Shown: positions 1 through 9,002, counted from the first letter of the stretch. The stretch is DNA of 26,708 bases from an uncultured Saprospiraceae bacterium (GCA_938002705.1 CALLAG010000343.1:1-26708); one strand, 5' to 3'. Program-made: numbers and translations. Notes: generated by a model not told the origin, from the letters alone.

Positions 1-1859
1 ACACTTATATCTGATGGAGATACACCACTGATACGTGATGCTTGTCCTATCGTTCGTGGTTGTATCCGATTAAGTTTTTCTCGTGCTTCTGCTGAGAGAG
101 ATTGTAAGCCGTCAAAATTTAACTCACGGCTGAGCTTAACATTTTCTAAGCGTTCCATCTTGTCAGCCATCTCTTGTTCTTTCTGGATATAGCCCTCGTA
201 TTTAATATTCGTCTCAGCGATACCTATGGTCTCTCCATCATAAGATGATAAGTAATCATTCAATGCGGGGACGTGTGCTCTTAATCCTGATAAGCTCACC
301 TTTGGACGACCGAGAACGGTAAGTAGTCTTACCTGCTGATTCAGCTTAGCAGAACCTATGTCTTCTAAGTAGGCATTAATCTGATCTGGCGTTACGCCTG
401 TTTTTTCGGCAAACTTTCTGATAGCTGTGATATCTTCGGTTTTTTTATTGACTTTAGTGAGCCTGTCTTCTAAGTTTTGAATACCAACTTTCTGTGCCAG
501 TGGTGTCAGTCGCATATCAGCATTGTCTTGTCTGAGTAATATACGATACTCTGCACGTGATGTAAACATACGGTAAGGCTCGTTAGTACCTTTATTCACT
601 AAGTCATCTATAAGTACACCTATGTAAGCTTCTGATCTTTTAAGTATAAATGGATCTTTTTCATTGACTTTTAGGTGAGCATTGATGCCAGCCATATAGC
701 CTTGACAACCTGCTTCCTCATATCCTGTCGTACCATTAATCTGGCCTGCAAAAAACAAATTATCTACATGCTTAGTCTCCAGACTTAAGTCCAATTGTGT
801 AGGTGGAAAAAAGTCATACTCAATAGCATAGCCTGGTCTGAACATTTTTGCATTTTCAAATCCCTCTATTTTTCTCATTGCCGCATACTGCACATCTTCT
901 GGCAGGGAACTAGAGAATCCATTGACATATATCTCACAAGTATCTCTACCTTCTGGCTCTATAAATAGTTGATGTCTATCGCGATCTGCAAATCTATTGA
1001 TCTTATCTTCTATACTCGGACAGTACCTGGGACCAAGGCCTCTTATACGTCCATTAAACATAGGTGATCTATCGAATCCTTTCTCAAGGGTCTCGTGTAC
1101 TTTCTTATTAGTGAATGTTATATGACAAGGAACTTGATCTACAAGTGGTGGTGTATCAGTGTATGAGAACTTCTGAGGAACTTCGTCGCCTGGCTGTAGT
1201 TCCATTCTGCTCCAGTCTAGTGATCTACCATCTACTCTCGGTGGTGTACCAGTCTTCATTCTTCCTGATTCAAAACCTAAGTCCACTAGCTGCTCTGTAA
1301 TGCCCTTAGCAGCTCTCTCACCAGCACGTCCTCCTCCGAATTGTTTCTCACCGATATGTATGAGACCATTTAGAAATGTACCATTAGTCAATACCACTGA
1401 CTTAGACTCTATCTCTAAGCCGATACTTGTACGGACGCCACAGCATCTGCCGTCCTTGACTATAAGACCTGTGATCATCTCTTGCCAGAAGTCTATGTTC
1501 TCGTTAGCTTCCAGGTGATTTCTCCATTTTCTAGCGAATACATGTCTATCACTCTGTGCTCGAGGACTCCACATAGCAGGGCCTTTGGACTTATTGAGCA
1601 TACGGAATTGTATCATCGTATGATCTGTCACGATACCACTATAACCTCCTAATGCATCTATCTCACGGACGATCTGTCCTTTGGCGACACCTCCCATAGC
1701 AGGATTACAGCTCATCTGAGCTATTGTCTGCATATTCATTGTGGCGAGCATCACCTTAGAGCCCATATTAGCTGCTGCTATGGCTGCTTCACAACCTGCA
1801 TGCCCGGCTCCTACTACTATTACATCATATACTGGAAACAAATCAATATTATTTTGCAC
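1..1859 (-). CDS. mnmG: tRNA uridine-5-carboxymethylaminomethyl(34) synthesis enzyme MnmG (GidA), 3' end cut by window edge
   Basis: MnmG works with MnmE in the cytoplasm to put the carboxymethylaminomethyl group on wobble uridine 34 of several tRNAs, using FAD, NADH and methylene-THF. The reading frame is open from a GTG at 1859 down to base 1, about 619 codons. Visible motifs are the N-terminal FAD-binding loop VIVVGAGHAGCEAA, the family signature MSCNPAMGGVAKGQIVREID, FNGRIRGLGPRYCPSIEDK, and near the cut end IGQASRISGVSPSDIS, which lies about ten residues from the usual C-terminus. The gene is therefore almost complete. No in-frame ATG exists at the start. The candidates are GTG at 1859 and TTG at 1841 (protein beginning FPVYDVIVVGAG). 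A promoter-like box overlapping the GTG favours the TTG. The gene diverges from the plus-strand gene at 2085. Confidence 0.96.
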   Translation of the reverse strand, partial: MQNNIDLFPVYDVIVVGAGHAGCEAAIAAANMGSKVMLATMNMQTIAQMSCNPAMGGVAKGQIVREIDALGGYSGIVTDHTMIQFRMLNKSKGPAMWSPRAQSDRHVFARKWRNHLEANENIDFWQEMITGLIVKDGRCCGVRTSIGLEIESKSVVLTNGTFLNGLIHIGEKQFGGGRAGERAAKGITEQLVDLGFESGRMKTGTPPRVDGRSLDWSRMELQPGDEVPQKFSYTDTPPLVDQVPCHITFTNKKVHETLEKGFDRSPMFNGRIRGLGPRYCPSIEDKINRFADRDRHQLFIEPEGRDTCEIYVNGFSSSLPEDVQYAAMRKIEGFENAKMFRPGYAIEYDFFPPTQLDLSLETKHVDNLFFAGQINGTTGYEEAGCQGYMAGINAHLKVNEKDPFILKRSEAYIGVLIDDLVNKGTNEPYRMFTSRAEYRILLRQDNADMRLTPLAQKVGIQNLEDRLTKVNKKTEDITAIRKFAEKTGVTPDQINAYLEDIGSAKLNQQVRLLTVLGRPKVSLSGLRAHVPALNDYLSSYDGETIGIAETNIKYEGYIQKEQEMADKMERLENVKLSRELNFDGLQSLSAEAREKLNRIQPRTIGQASRISGVSPSDIS

Positions 1860-1890
1860 AAAGGTATGTCAATTACTCTGCCTTATGCAA
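1859..1890 (-). promoter_or_regulatory. Candidate Bacteroidota promoter of mnmG
   Basis: On the minus strand, TTG (1890-1888) is followed after 21 bases by TACCTTTG (1866-1859), matching the Bacteroidota primary sigma factor consensus of a TTG around -33 and TAnnTTTG around -7. The -7 box overlaps the GTG start candidate, so transcription would begin near 1852, inside the GTG-initiated frame. If this promoter is real, the TTG codon at 1841 is the better start. Confidence 0.5.
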
Positions 1891-2084
1891 GCATTATTCT
1901 ATATCGTGTTGTCTTCATAATATCGAAAACTAATCTTTTGATATTACAGTGATTCTGAGCAAGAATATATTAATCTAATCGTTTGTATTTCTGATAGTTA
2001 AGCAGTTATGTGTCCTCTTCATGTCTTCGCCGTTCAGTTAAGGCATTGTTTTTGATTCTTTTATAAATTAAGAAAAACAATAAT

Positions 2085-3008
2085 ATGAGAATGTGTGTTT
2101 TTGGAGCTTTATGCTTTATAATCTTAGGTACGTCAAACTTATCTGGCAATGCCAGCTTAGATTATATTCTTAAGTATAAGGATATAGCGATAGAAGAAAT
2201 GCATCAATCTGGTATCCCAGCCAGTATTAAGATGGCCCAAGCGCTACTTGAATCTGGTGCTGGCAAAAGCACATTAGCTAGAGAGGCCAATAATCATTTC
2301 GGTATCAAATGCGGCGGGCAATGGACAGGCGGTACTTTCTATAGAGAGGATGATGACTATCATAAAGGTAAGCTGATAGAAAGTTGTTTTAGAAAATTTA
2401 AAAATGCTGAAGAGTCATTCTCAGCTCATTCCGATTTCTTAGTGAATCAGAAGCGCTATGCTTTTCTATTTGAATTTAACAGCAAAGATTATCATTCGTG
2501 GGCACATGGTCTTAGAAAAGCGGGTTATGCGACAGACAAAGCTTATCCGCAGAAGCTCATTAATCTGATAGAAAAATACAAACTATATGAATTAGACGAT
2601 GGATATTCTGGAGAGATAATAGCCTCTGTAGAATCTAATAATCAAAATCAAAAATCTAAGTCAAGATCGTCATCTAAGAAGAAAAATAAAGACAGCTTCT
2701 CAATAAGGGGTTCTAAAAAGTCAAAAAGTAAGCGATCTTCCAGACGTAAAAAGTCAAGTTCTAAAAGAAAAACCTCATCATCCCAGCACTATCATATAGT
2801 AGAAGATAACGAGTCACTCAGAGACATTGCTAAAGCTTATAAACTAAATGAAAATGCACTACGAATCAGAAATAGACTGCCTAAGGATGCTGAAGTGCTT
2901 GCTGGCGAGAAAGTATACTTACGTAAAAAGATAAGTCTCTTACGTAGACCAGAATTTATAAGAGTTGCGGAAGGTAATTCTATCGCATCTACGGATTATA
3001 TATTTTAA
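2085..3008 (+). CDS. Secreted N-acetylglucosaminidase (GH73, FlgJ-like) with C-terminal LysM domain
   Basis: This is a predicted exported peptidoglycan hydrolase of 307 residues cutting glycan strands at N-acetylglucosamine. An N-terminal hydrophobic segment (about residues 3-20) looks like a signal peptide. The glucosaminidase domain spans roughly residues 25-170, with the catalytic-type glutamate E56 in AQALLESGAGKS, followed by NNHFGIKCGG and the conserved LRKAGYATDKAYPQKLI. Residues about 188-230 are a lysine/serine-rich, highly basic linker. Residues about 234-282 (YHIVEDNESLRDIAKAYKLN) form a LysM peptidoglycan-binding domain. The ATG at 2085 is used; a second in-frame ATG two codons later is equally possible. 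The next gene starts 29 bases downstream on the same strand and is probably co-transcribed. The specific cellular role (growth, division or predation) cannot be told from sequence. Confidence 0.88.
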   Translation: MRMCVFGALCFIILGTSNLSGNASLDYILKYKDIAIEEMHQSGIPASIKMAQALLESGAGKSTLAREANNHFGIKCGGQWTGGTFYREDDDYHKGKLIESCFRKFKNAEESFSAHSDFLVNQKRYAFLFEFNSKDYHSWAHGLRKAGYATDKAYPQKLINLIEKYKLYELDDGYSGEIIASVESNNQNQKSKSRSSSKKKNKDSFSIRGSKKSKSKRSSRRKKSSSKRKTSSSQHYHIVEDNESLRDIAKAYKLNENALRIRNRLPKDAEVLAGEKVYLRKKISLLRRPEFIRVAEGNSIASTDYIF

Positions 3009-3037
3009 TTTAGCGTAAGTCTTAAACCTTAGTAATA

Positions 3038-3775
3038 ATGAAGTATCTGATAGTATTAATCTTTCTAGCCATGTCATCGGGCCTAATATCTCAGGATGAT
3101 AATGGCGAAAAAATAACTGGTTTTTATTTTGGTCCGAAAGCTGGTCTTACTATGGCCAATCAGAATTGGGATGGATACGAGCGTAGACCTCTATTTAACT
3201 ATCATGGTGCTCTATTTATGGAGAGTTTTGATCCTTATTACAGAGGGTCATTATTCATGCAATTAGGATATCAAAGTCGTGGAAGTTCTCTGACCATTAA
3301 TAACTTGTCAGGCGGTTTCAATTTTTCTGAAGGTCTTGTTTTTAATAATCTTGCTTTTACTGTAGGTGCTAAAAAAAGATTATTAATTACATCTATAAGT
3401 AGCACCCCTTATTACTATGTAGGCGTAAGAGGTGAGTATAATATCTCCAATAATACAGAGGATATACAGACAAGATTTTCTTCTGGAGCAGCTTCCTTAT
3501 TTTATCCGTTTCCAATTTATGTTAACAGGTTTGTGTACGGAATTACATTTGGTGGAGGCTTCGAGTTTGTAGGTTCTGAGTTTGTTTTTCCAGCTATAGA
3601 ATTTACAGTAAGTCCTGACCTTTCTTTTCAATATCGCTCACCTGAGGGGATTCCTGTTGTCAATCCATTTAACGGGCAGCCAACTACTTTGCCTGAGAGA
3701 AAAATACGTAATGTTACCTTCGAGATCTCTCTTATCTTAAAATTCAAAAGAGAAGTTATTCTTGTAGATAGATAA
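3038..3775 (+). CDS. Outer-membrane beta-barrel protein (porin family/PorT-like fold)
   Basis: The 245-residue product begins with a clear signal peptide (MKYLIVLIFLAMSSGLISQ) and continues as alternating hydrophobic/polar strands rich in glycine and aromatic residues: GFYFGPKAGLTMANQNW near the start, GSLFMQLGYQSRG, LAFTVGAKKRL, YYYVGVRGEYN, YGITFGGGFEF and a final strand NVTFEISLILKFKRE. This is the usual look of the small outer-membrane beta-barrel family common in Bacteroidota. It follows the GH73 gene by 29 bases, suggesting one transcript, and is followed almost at once by a hairpin terminator. No substrate or partner can be inferred. The family assignment rests on strand pattern, not on a diagnostic motif. 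Confidence 0.75.
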   Translation: MKYLIVLIFLAMSSGLISQDDNGEKITGFYFGPKAGLTMANQNWDGYERRPLFNYHGALFMESFDPYYRGSLFMQLGYQSRGSSLTINNLSGGFNFSEGLVFNNLAFTVGAKKRLLITSISSTPYYYVGVRGEYNISNNTEDIQTRFSSGAASLFYPFPIYVNRFVYGITFGGGFEFVGSEFVFPAIEFTVSPDLSFQYRSPEGIPVVNPFNGQPTTLPERKIRNVTFEISLILKFKREVILVDR

Positions 3776-3778
3776 AAA

Positions 3779-3812
3779 AAGTGGTGACCAACTATTATGT
3801 CGATCACCACTT
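3779..3812 (-). terminator. Rho-independent terminator between convergent genes (probably bidirectional)
   Basis: AAGTGGTGA (3779-3787) pairs with TCACCACTT (3804-3812) around a 16-base loop. Read on the minus strand the stem is followed by seven T residues (complement of the A run at 3774-3780), a classic terminator for the minus gene ending at 3844. The plus side has a weaker T-rich tail but probably also ends the transcript of the gene stopping at 3775. Confidence 0.8.
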
Positions 3813-3843
3813 ATACTAATGAATTGTGCAATATTTTCTTCGT

Positions 3844-4953
3844 TTATCTTTGCGCAGAATTATTTACATCTCCGACTTTAACTGCTATTATTTTTAATTC
3901 CGTTAGTGGAAATAATGATTTTGAAAACTTTAAATCACCAGTAAGGTCTAATACCGCTCCCTGCACTGATTGCTTATAGAATCTCCAAGAAGGCGATTGT
4001 GGTAGAGAGCTATATATACCCAATATTAATTTCCTTGTCTCTAATAAATCAACAGCTGATATTCTACCGTCATTATTAACGTCTGCAGCTAAGGTCTTAC
4101 AAGATTCGTCAAATATGCTCTGACCTAAGATATGCCTTTGTGTAAGGACTAAATCCAAAGTACTTACACCATTGAGATAATCTATATCTTTTTCTAATTC
4201 TAATATAAAATTATTGTTGGCAGGAATATCATTAAGCGCTGCTACACAATTAACAAATGATAATAAATCACTCGAACTAGTGCTGCATGTTCCGTAATCA
4301 ATTGTATAGCTGGGTACGTCTGTTCTTACGATAACATTATCTACTTCTACTGGCTCGTCTGAGCAATTGATCACACTTAATGGACCAGAACCCACAGTAA
4401 CTAATGTCGCAACATTAATAATCTGTATATCTTCCCTTGTCTCACCGTTACACCAATCCAAGATTGTCCAAGTCCTTAGGATCTTAACGCCTGGACCTGA
4501 ATTAATAACTTGATCTGCATAAGTATAGATATGGACTGAGCTATTATTAAAATAATCAAGTGGCTCTACATATCCTGTTACTTGTGGCGTGAGATCATCA
4601 AGAGAAGCTTCAGCTATAATGTAATCTTCTGGAAAAGTGAATTCTGAAAGATCTGCACGTTGTACATTGATCACTTGCTGGCATGATGCGAGCACCGCAG
4701 TTGTGACCACATCTACAAGATTGTAAGTGATTGTCGTTTGTATACCGAAACTGCCTTGGCAGGCATTATCTACTATCGTCCTTGAGTCTGTGACTTGGTA
4801 GTTGCCAGGACCACTAACTATTGGTGTGCCGTATGAATTATAATCTTGATCCAGGTCAAAAGCGTGAACTGTCTGATCTGCAGGACACTGAATGGACTGT
4901 GCATTTATACCAATAGAAAATGATAGCAATGCCGCTATAAATAGGTTTTTCAT
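3844..4953 (-). CDS. Secreted protein with dockerin-like (paired calcium-loop) module
   Basis: The 369-residue protein starts with a signal peptide (MKNLFIAALLSFSIGINAQ). Residues about 20-230 are beta-rich, with paired cysteines and phrases such as TWTILDWCNGE that recur in the ectodomains of very large Saprospiraceae surface proteins. Residues about 257-320 contain a duplicated dockerin-like motif: GVSTLDLVLTQRHILG, then AADVNNDGRISAVDLLETRK, with Asp/Asn-rich loops typical of dockerin calcium sites. A final strand ends in KVGDVNNSAQR. No type IX C-terminal sorting domain is visible, so export beyond the periplasm is uncertain. It looks like a compact relative of giant adhesin-type proteins. 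The function is unknown. It stands alone, downstream of sdhB on the same strand, with a terminator behind it. Confidence 0.75.
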   Translation of the reverse strand: MKNLFIAALLSFSIGINAQSIQCPADQTVHAFDLDQDYNSYGTPIVSGPGNYQVTDSRTIVDNACQGSFGIQTTITYNLVDVVTTAVLASCQQVINVQRADLSEFTFPEDYIIAEASLDDLTPQVTGYVEPLDYFNNSSVHIYTYADQVINSGPGVKILRTWTILDWCNGETREDIQIINVATLVTVGSGPLSVINCSDEPVEVDNVIVRTDVPSYTIDYGTCSTSSSDLLSFVNCVAALNDIPANNNFILELEKDIDYLNGVSTLDLVLTQRHILGQSIFDESCKTLAADVNNDGRISAVDLLETRKLILGIYSSLPQSPSWRFYKQSVQGAVLDLTGDLKFSKSLFPLTELKIIAVKVGDVNNSAQR

Positions 4954-5071
4954 CGTGTTTAATTTATAATCAATAATGGAAGATATTAAAACTTTACAAT
5001 TAAGTTCGTAACTACCCTATGACGTATAAAAAATCAAACCCGTTGCAGCTCTATTAAAATATTTTTAAGGA

Positions 5072-5815
5072 CTATTGGCCTCCGAACACTGATGCGAGGT
5101 AATATCTATTCATATTAGCTATGTTACTGATAGATATTTCTTTTGGACATTCGACTTCGCAAGCGCCTACATTAGAGCATTTACCGAAGCCTTCTTTATC
5201 CATTTGCTTTATCATGTTTTTGACTCTGTGCTTGTGCTCTACCTCTCCTTGAGGAATTTTTCCTAAGTGATTAACCTTAGCAGATGTAAATAACATTGCT
5301 GATCCATTAGGACATGCAGCGACACATGCACCACAACCAATACAAGCTGCTGAGTCAAATGCATCAGATGCTTGTTCTTTCTCGATAGCTATGGCATTAC
5401 CATCTGGAGCTTGTCCCGTATTGACAGAGATATAACCTCCTGATTGGATTATCTTATCAAAAGATGATCTGTCTACGGCAAGGTCTTTTATAACTGGAAA
5501 TGAAGTCGCTCTGAATGGCTCTATAGTAATCGTGTCTCCATCCTTATATGATCTCATATGTAACTGACAAGCAGTAGTACCTGCTTGAGGGCCATGTGGC
5601 CTTCCATTTATGACGAGACCACAAGATCCACATATTCCCTCTCGACAATCGTGATCAAATACAACAGGCTCTTTTCTCTGAGATATCAATGTCTCATTAA
5701 GTACATCGAGCATTTCTAAGAACGACATATGCTCATCTGCCTCAACGGCATGACTTTCAAAGTGACCTTTTGCGTTGGCGTTCTTTTGTCTCCAGACTTT
5801 TAATGTCAGCTTCAT
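5072..5815 (-). CDS. sdhB: Succinate dehydrogenase/fumarate reductase iron-sulfur subunit
   Basis: SdhB passes electrons from the FAD of SdhA through three iron-sulfur clusters to quinone at SdhC, on the cytoplasmic face of the inner membrane. The 247-residue protein shows all ligand sets. The [2Fe-2S] cysteines are C57, C62, C65 and C83 (CREGICGSCG...TTAC), the [4Fe-4S] cysteines are C158, C161, C164 and C168 (CIGCGACVAACP), and the third-cluster cysteines are C213, C219 and C223 (CSNVGACEVECPKEI). It is the last gene of sdhCAB; its start lies 22 bases after the sdhA stop. The two-letter pattern and short length fit the Bacteroidota-type enzyme with a single membrane subunit. Confidence 0.96.
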   Translation of the reverse strand: MKLTLKVWRQKNANAKGHFESHAVEADEHMSFLEMLDVLNETLISQRKEPVVFDHDCREGICGSCGLVINGRPHGPQAGTTACQLHMRSYKDGDTITIEPFRATSFPVIKDLAVDRSSFDKIIQSGGYISVNTGQAPDGNAIAIEKEQASDAFDSAACIGCGACVAACPNGSAMLFTSAKVNHLGKIPQGEVEHKHRVKNMIKQMDKEGFGKCSNVGACEVECPKEISISNIANMNRYYLASVFGGQ

Positions 5816-5837
5816 ATTCCTCTTTATTTGATTAAGG

Positions 5838-7835
5838 TTATTTGTATGACCTTGTTTTTAATTCTACGTTTTCGAATACTAAATCTTCTTTATGTAATAT
5901 CGGATTTCCTTGATCATCCCATTCCCATGCTGATACATAAGTATAGTCTTCATCGTTTCTCATAGCCTCGCCTTCAGGAGATTTATACTCTTCTCTGAAG
6001 TGTCCACCACAAGATTCATTTCTATCTAATGCATCTACCATCATCAGTTCTCCTAAGTCTAAGAAGTCCTCTACTCTCATCGCCTTCTCCAGCTCTGGGT
6101 TAAACTCATCCGCAGATCCTGGAATAAATAATTTAGTGGCGAACTCTTTCCTAAGTTCTTGTATCAACTGTCGGCCTTTCTTCAGACCTTCTGCACTACG
6201 TGACATACCACAGTATTCCCACATTATCTTACCTAATCTTCTGTGGAAGCTTTCTACAGATTCAGTACCATCGATAGCAAATAAACCAGAAATTCTCTCT
6301 TTTGTTGCTTTTTCTGCAGCTTCAAATTCTGGCGTATCTGTAGATATCTTAGGTGTTCTTATCTCATGAGATAAAAATTGTCCTATTGTATATGGTATAA
6401 CAAAATATCCATCAGCTAATCCTTGCATCAGTGCTGATGCTCCTAACCTGTTAGCACCATGATCAGAGAAGTTAGCTTCTCCCAATGCAAATAAGCCTGG
6501 TACATTAGTCTGAAGATTATAATCTACCCAGATACCTCCCATCGTATAGTGGACTGCAGGGTATATTTTCATCGGATATTTATATGGATTCTCTCCAGTT
6601 ATCTTTTCGTACATCTGGAAGAGGTTACCATACTTTGCTCTTATGACTCCTTCCCCTAATTCAGTTATTTTTTCTTTACTTGGATTGTCTATATTTTGAC
6701 TCATAGCCTCTCCTTTTCCATATCTCTCTATCGCTGCTGCGAAGTCAAGGAAGACACCTAGTCCCGTCTTAACGATACCTTTGTTCTCATCAGTGGCTAT
6801 CTTAGCTGCTCTGGATGCAACATCTCTCGGTACAAGATTTCCGAATGCAGGATACCTTCTCTCTAAGTAATAATCTCTGTCCTGTTCTGGTATATCAAGA
6901 CCCGTCTTCTTACCGTCTCTAATTGCCTGTGCATCTTCTACTGTCTTAGGTACCCATACTCTACCATCATTACGTAGTGACTCTGACATTAGCGTCAGCT
7001 TAGACTGATATTCTCCAGATACAGGTATACACGTAGGGTGTATCTGAGTAAAGCATGGATTAGCCATTAAGGCTCCTTTCTTTACAGCTCTCCATCCTGC
7101 GCTTACGTTACATCCCATCGCATTAGTAGATAGGTAGAATACGTTACCATATCCTCCCGTAGCAAGGACGACACAATGTGCCGCATGTCTTGTTATCTCA
7201 CCAGTCAATAGGTTTCTGGTAATAATACCACGAGCCTTACCGTCTATTTTTACAAGATCAAGCATCTCATGCCTATTATACATTTTGACCTGACCTTTAC
7301 CTATCTGTCTAGAAAGTGACTGATAAGCTCCTAATAGCAGTTGCTGACCTGTCTGCCCTCTTGCATAGAAAGTTCTAGATACTTGTACCCCACCAAAAGA
7401 ACGATTAGTCAATAATCCTCCATATTCTCTTGCGAAAGGCACACCTTGTGCCACTGCTTGATCTATAATCTCTGTGCTACATTCTGCGAGTCTATGCACA
7501 TTAGCTTCTCTTGATCTATAGTCACCACCCTTGATCGTATCATAGAATAATCTATGGATACTATCTCCATCATTCTGATAGTTTTTGGCAGCATTGATAC
7601 CACCCTGAGCGGCTATACTATGTGCTCTCCTTGGACTGTCATGGAATGTAAATGCTTTGACATTATATCCTAATTCTCCCAATGTCGCTGCTGCAGCAGC
7701 ACCGGCTAAGCCCGTACCTACTACGATGACATCTAATCTCCTCTTGTTATTAGGAGCGACAAGATCCATTGATCCTCTATATTTATTCCACTTTTCTGCA
7801 AGTGGTCCTTCTGGTATATTTGCTTTTAAGTCCAT
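5838..7835 (-). CDS. sdhA: Succinate dehydrogenase/fumarate reductase flavoprotein subunit
   Basis: SdhA oxidises succinate to fumarate (or the reverse) using covalently bound FAD, linking the TCA cycle to the respiratory chain. Motifs are the dinucleotide fold VIVVGTGLAGAAAAATLGELG, the flavin-attachment region HSIAAQGGINAA (H72 from this start), the substrate-site segment NPCFTQIHPTCIPVSGEY, and ALGEANFSDHGANRLGASAL. The frame is open 20 codons further up to 7895, but that extension lies inside sdhC. The ATG at 7835, 10 bases beyond the sdhC stop, gives the expected N-terminus MDLKANIPEGP and a 665-residue protein, so I chose it. It sits between sdhC and sdhB in one operon. Confidence 0.95.
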   Translation of the reverse strand: MDLKANIPEGPLAEKWNKYRGSMDLVAPNNKRRLDVIVVGTGLAGAAAAATLGELGYNVKAFTFHDSPRRAHSIAAQGGINAAKNYQNDGDSIHRLFYDTIKGGDYRSREANVHRLAECSTEIIDQAVAQGVPFAREYGGLLTNRSFGGVQVSRTFYARGQTGQQLLLGAYQSLSRQIGKGQVKMYNRHEMLDLVKIDGKARGIITRNLLTGEITRHAAHCVVLATGGYGNVFYLSTNAMGCNVSAGWRAVKKGALMANPCFTQIHPTCIPVSGEYQSKLTLMSESLRNDGRVWVPKTVEDAQAIRDGKKTGLDIPEQDRDYYLERRYPAFGNLVPRDVASRAAKIATDENKGIVKTGLGVFLDFAAAIERYGKGEAMSQNIDNPSKEKITELGEGVIRAKYGNLFQMYEKITGENPYKYPMKIYPAVHYTMGGIWVDYNLQTNVPGLFALGEANFSDHGANRLGASALMQGLADGYFVIPYTIGQFLSHEIRTPKISTDTPEFEAAEKATKERISGLFAIDGTESVESFHRRLGKIMWEYCGMSRSAEGLKKGRQLIQELRKEFATKLFIPGSADEFNPELEKAMRVEDFLDLGELMMVDALDRNESCGGHFREEYKSPEGEAMRNDEDYTYVSAWEWDDQGNPILHKEDLVFENVELKTRSYK

Positions 7836-7845
7836 CTGTCTGAAT

Positions 7846-8544
7846 TTAGTAATTCCAAAGATTTTTAAAGAATACAAAAAGTGGGATTGCTGCAAATCCC
7901 AATGGTATTAATATAGAATAGCTCCAACCTATCATTTTGATTATAGGTGTATACTTCTTATGTACTAGTCCTAATGATGCAAAAGAACTGGTAAATCCAT
8001 GTATAAGGTGTAGTGATATAGCAATAAGTCCTATGAGATATATAACTACTATCCACCATTTTGTGAATGCGAGATATACTTTTCCGTATAAATCTTTGAC
8101 CTGATAATCTACTCCTTCATAAGTTATCATAGGTACAGTATCTGTAAATTTCATACTATACCAAAAGTCACCCATATGTATACATAAGAAGCCAAATATC
8201 AGTATACCCAGCAATGCCATGTTCTTAGACATCCAAGTACCATTCTTATATGTTGTAACAGCATAATTAGATCCCTTAGCTTTCTTATTTTGCCACGCAA
8301 TTAATACCCCTTGTATAGCGTGTAACAATATACCAGCATAGAGGCCTATAGATAGGAACTTCACTAATGGATTAGTCGTCATAAAATGTGCATAGACATT
8401 AAATGCCTGTCCTCCATCTCCATAGAACAATTGTAAGTTTCCTATAAGGTGAACCACAAGGAATAAAACCAGAAATAATCCAGTTAATGCCATTACTAGC
8501 TTCTTACCGATACTAGATGTGAGGAATTCGATTAACCAAGCCAT
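7846..8544 (-). CDS. sdhC: Succinate dehydrogenase cytochrome b subunit (membrane anchor)
   Basis: This 232-residue membrane protein anchors SdhAB and carries the haem/quinone site. Five hydrophobic segments are visible at about residues 15-38, 62-84, 109-128, 161-185 and 203-226. Histidines lie within or beside the first four (VVHLIGN, LLHAIQG, CIHMGDF and SLHLIHGF), as expected for haem ligation in the single-subunit cytochrome b558 family. It is the first gene of sdhCAB, and sdhA starts 10 bases after its stop. A lone -7-like box TATTTTTG (8620-8613, minus strand) lies upstream but without a convincing TTG at the right distance, so the promoter is uncertain. Confidence 0.93.
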   Translation of the reverse strand: MAWLIEFLTSSIGKKLVMALTGLFLVLFLVVHLIGNLQLFYGDGGQAFNVYAHFMTTNPLVKFLSIGLYAGILLHAIQGVLIAWQNKKAKGSNYAVTTYKNGTWMSKNMALLGILIFGFLCIHMGDFWYSMKFTDTVPMITYEGVDYQVKDLYGKVYLAFTKWWIVVIYLIGLIAISLHLIHGFTSSFASLGLVHKKYTPIIKMIGWSYSILIPLGFAAIPLFVFFKNLWNY

Positions 8545-8948
8545 TTATCTTTCGTTGTTATGTTTCTAATTGTTGAAATCAGTTAAAGATAGAATCTTAT
8601 AGCTGAGTCTTACAAAAATAATACACCAAAGAGGCTAATTTGTCATAACTCAGTATTTAGATTAAATCTAATTATTAACAAATACCGTGTTGATTTAAAC
8701 CATAATATGTTGACAGTTAGTGGGTTTATTAAGAATCTAAATTCTCAGTTGTTCTATTAATTGGATATTAGTCAGTCACGAACAATTTATTTCTTTCACA
8801 ATACAGCCACTCTATCAACATGTCTACTTTTATAATTCAGCAATATGTATATAATTTTCACCTAATAATACTCTATATCATAGGAGTACCTCGAGTATTG
8901 TACCAGAATCATGCTAGACAATAAGTCAAATAATAGCACAAGTAAGCT
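8545..8948. other. 404-base intergenic region between divergent sdhC and the gene before rnr
   Basis: AT-rich, with no ORF of note on either strand, no tRNA-like fold and no strong inverted repeat. It holds the control regions of both divergent units. The only promoter-like words I can point to are TATTTTTG on the minus strand (8620-8613) for sdhC and TAAATTTG on the plus strand just beyond its right edge (8990-8997). Confidence 0.5.
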
Positions 8949-8989
8949 ATGAGTTATAGCCCAATTCGTCATTTGTGTAATAAATCAGA

Positions 8990-8997
8990 TAAATTTG
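8990..8997 (+). promoter_or_regulatory. Candidate -7 element ahead of the small gene upstream of rnr
   Basis: TAAATTTG matches TAnnTTTG exactly and ends 5 bases before the ATG at 9003, so transcription would begin about at that ATG. A TTTG occurs upstream at 8972-8975 but the 14-base spacing is short, so only the -7 part is supported. It argues for the start at 9003, not 8949. Confidence 0.4.
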
Positions 8998-9002
8998 TAG
9001 TA

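Noticed and set aside
1115..1518. Plus-strand ORFs of 61 and 72 codons
   Set aside because: Both are shadows of mnmG, whose conserved motifs cover this stretch on the minus strand.
1919..1945. Hairpin AATATC...GATATT in the mnmG upstream region
   Set aside because: About 10 A-T-rich base pairs with a wobble, no T run and no gene ending there; not distinguishable from chance in AT-rich DNA.
7836..7895. N-terminal extension of sdhA to 7895
   Set aside because: The extra 20 residues overlap sdhC and carry no family sequence; the ATG at 7835 gives the standard N-terminus.
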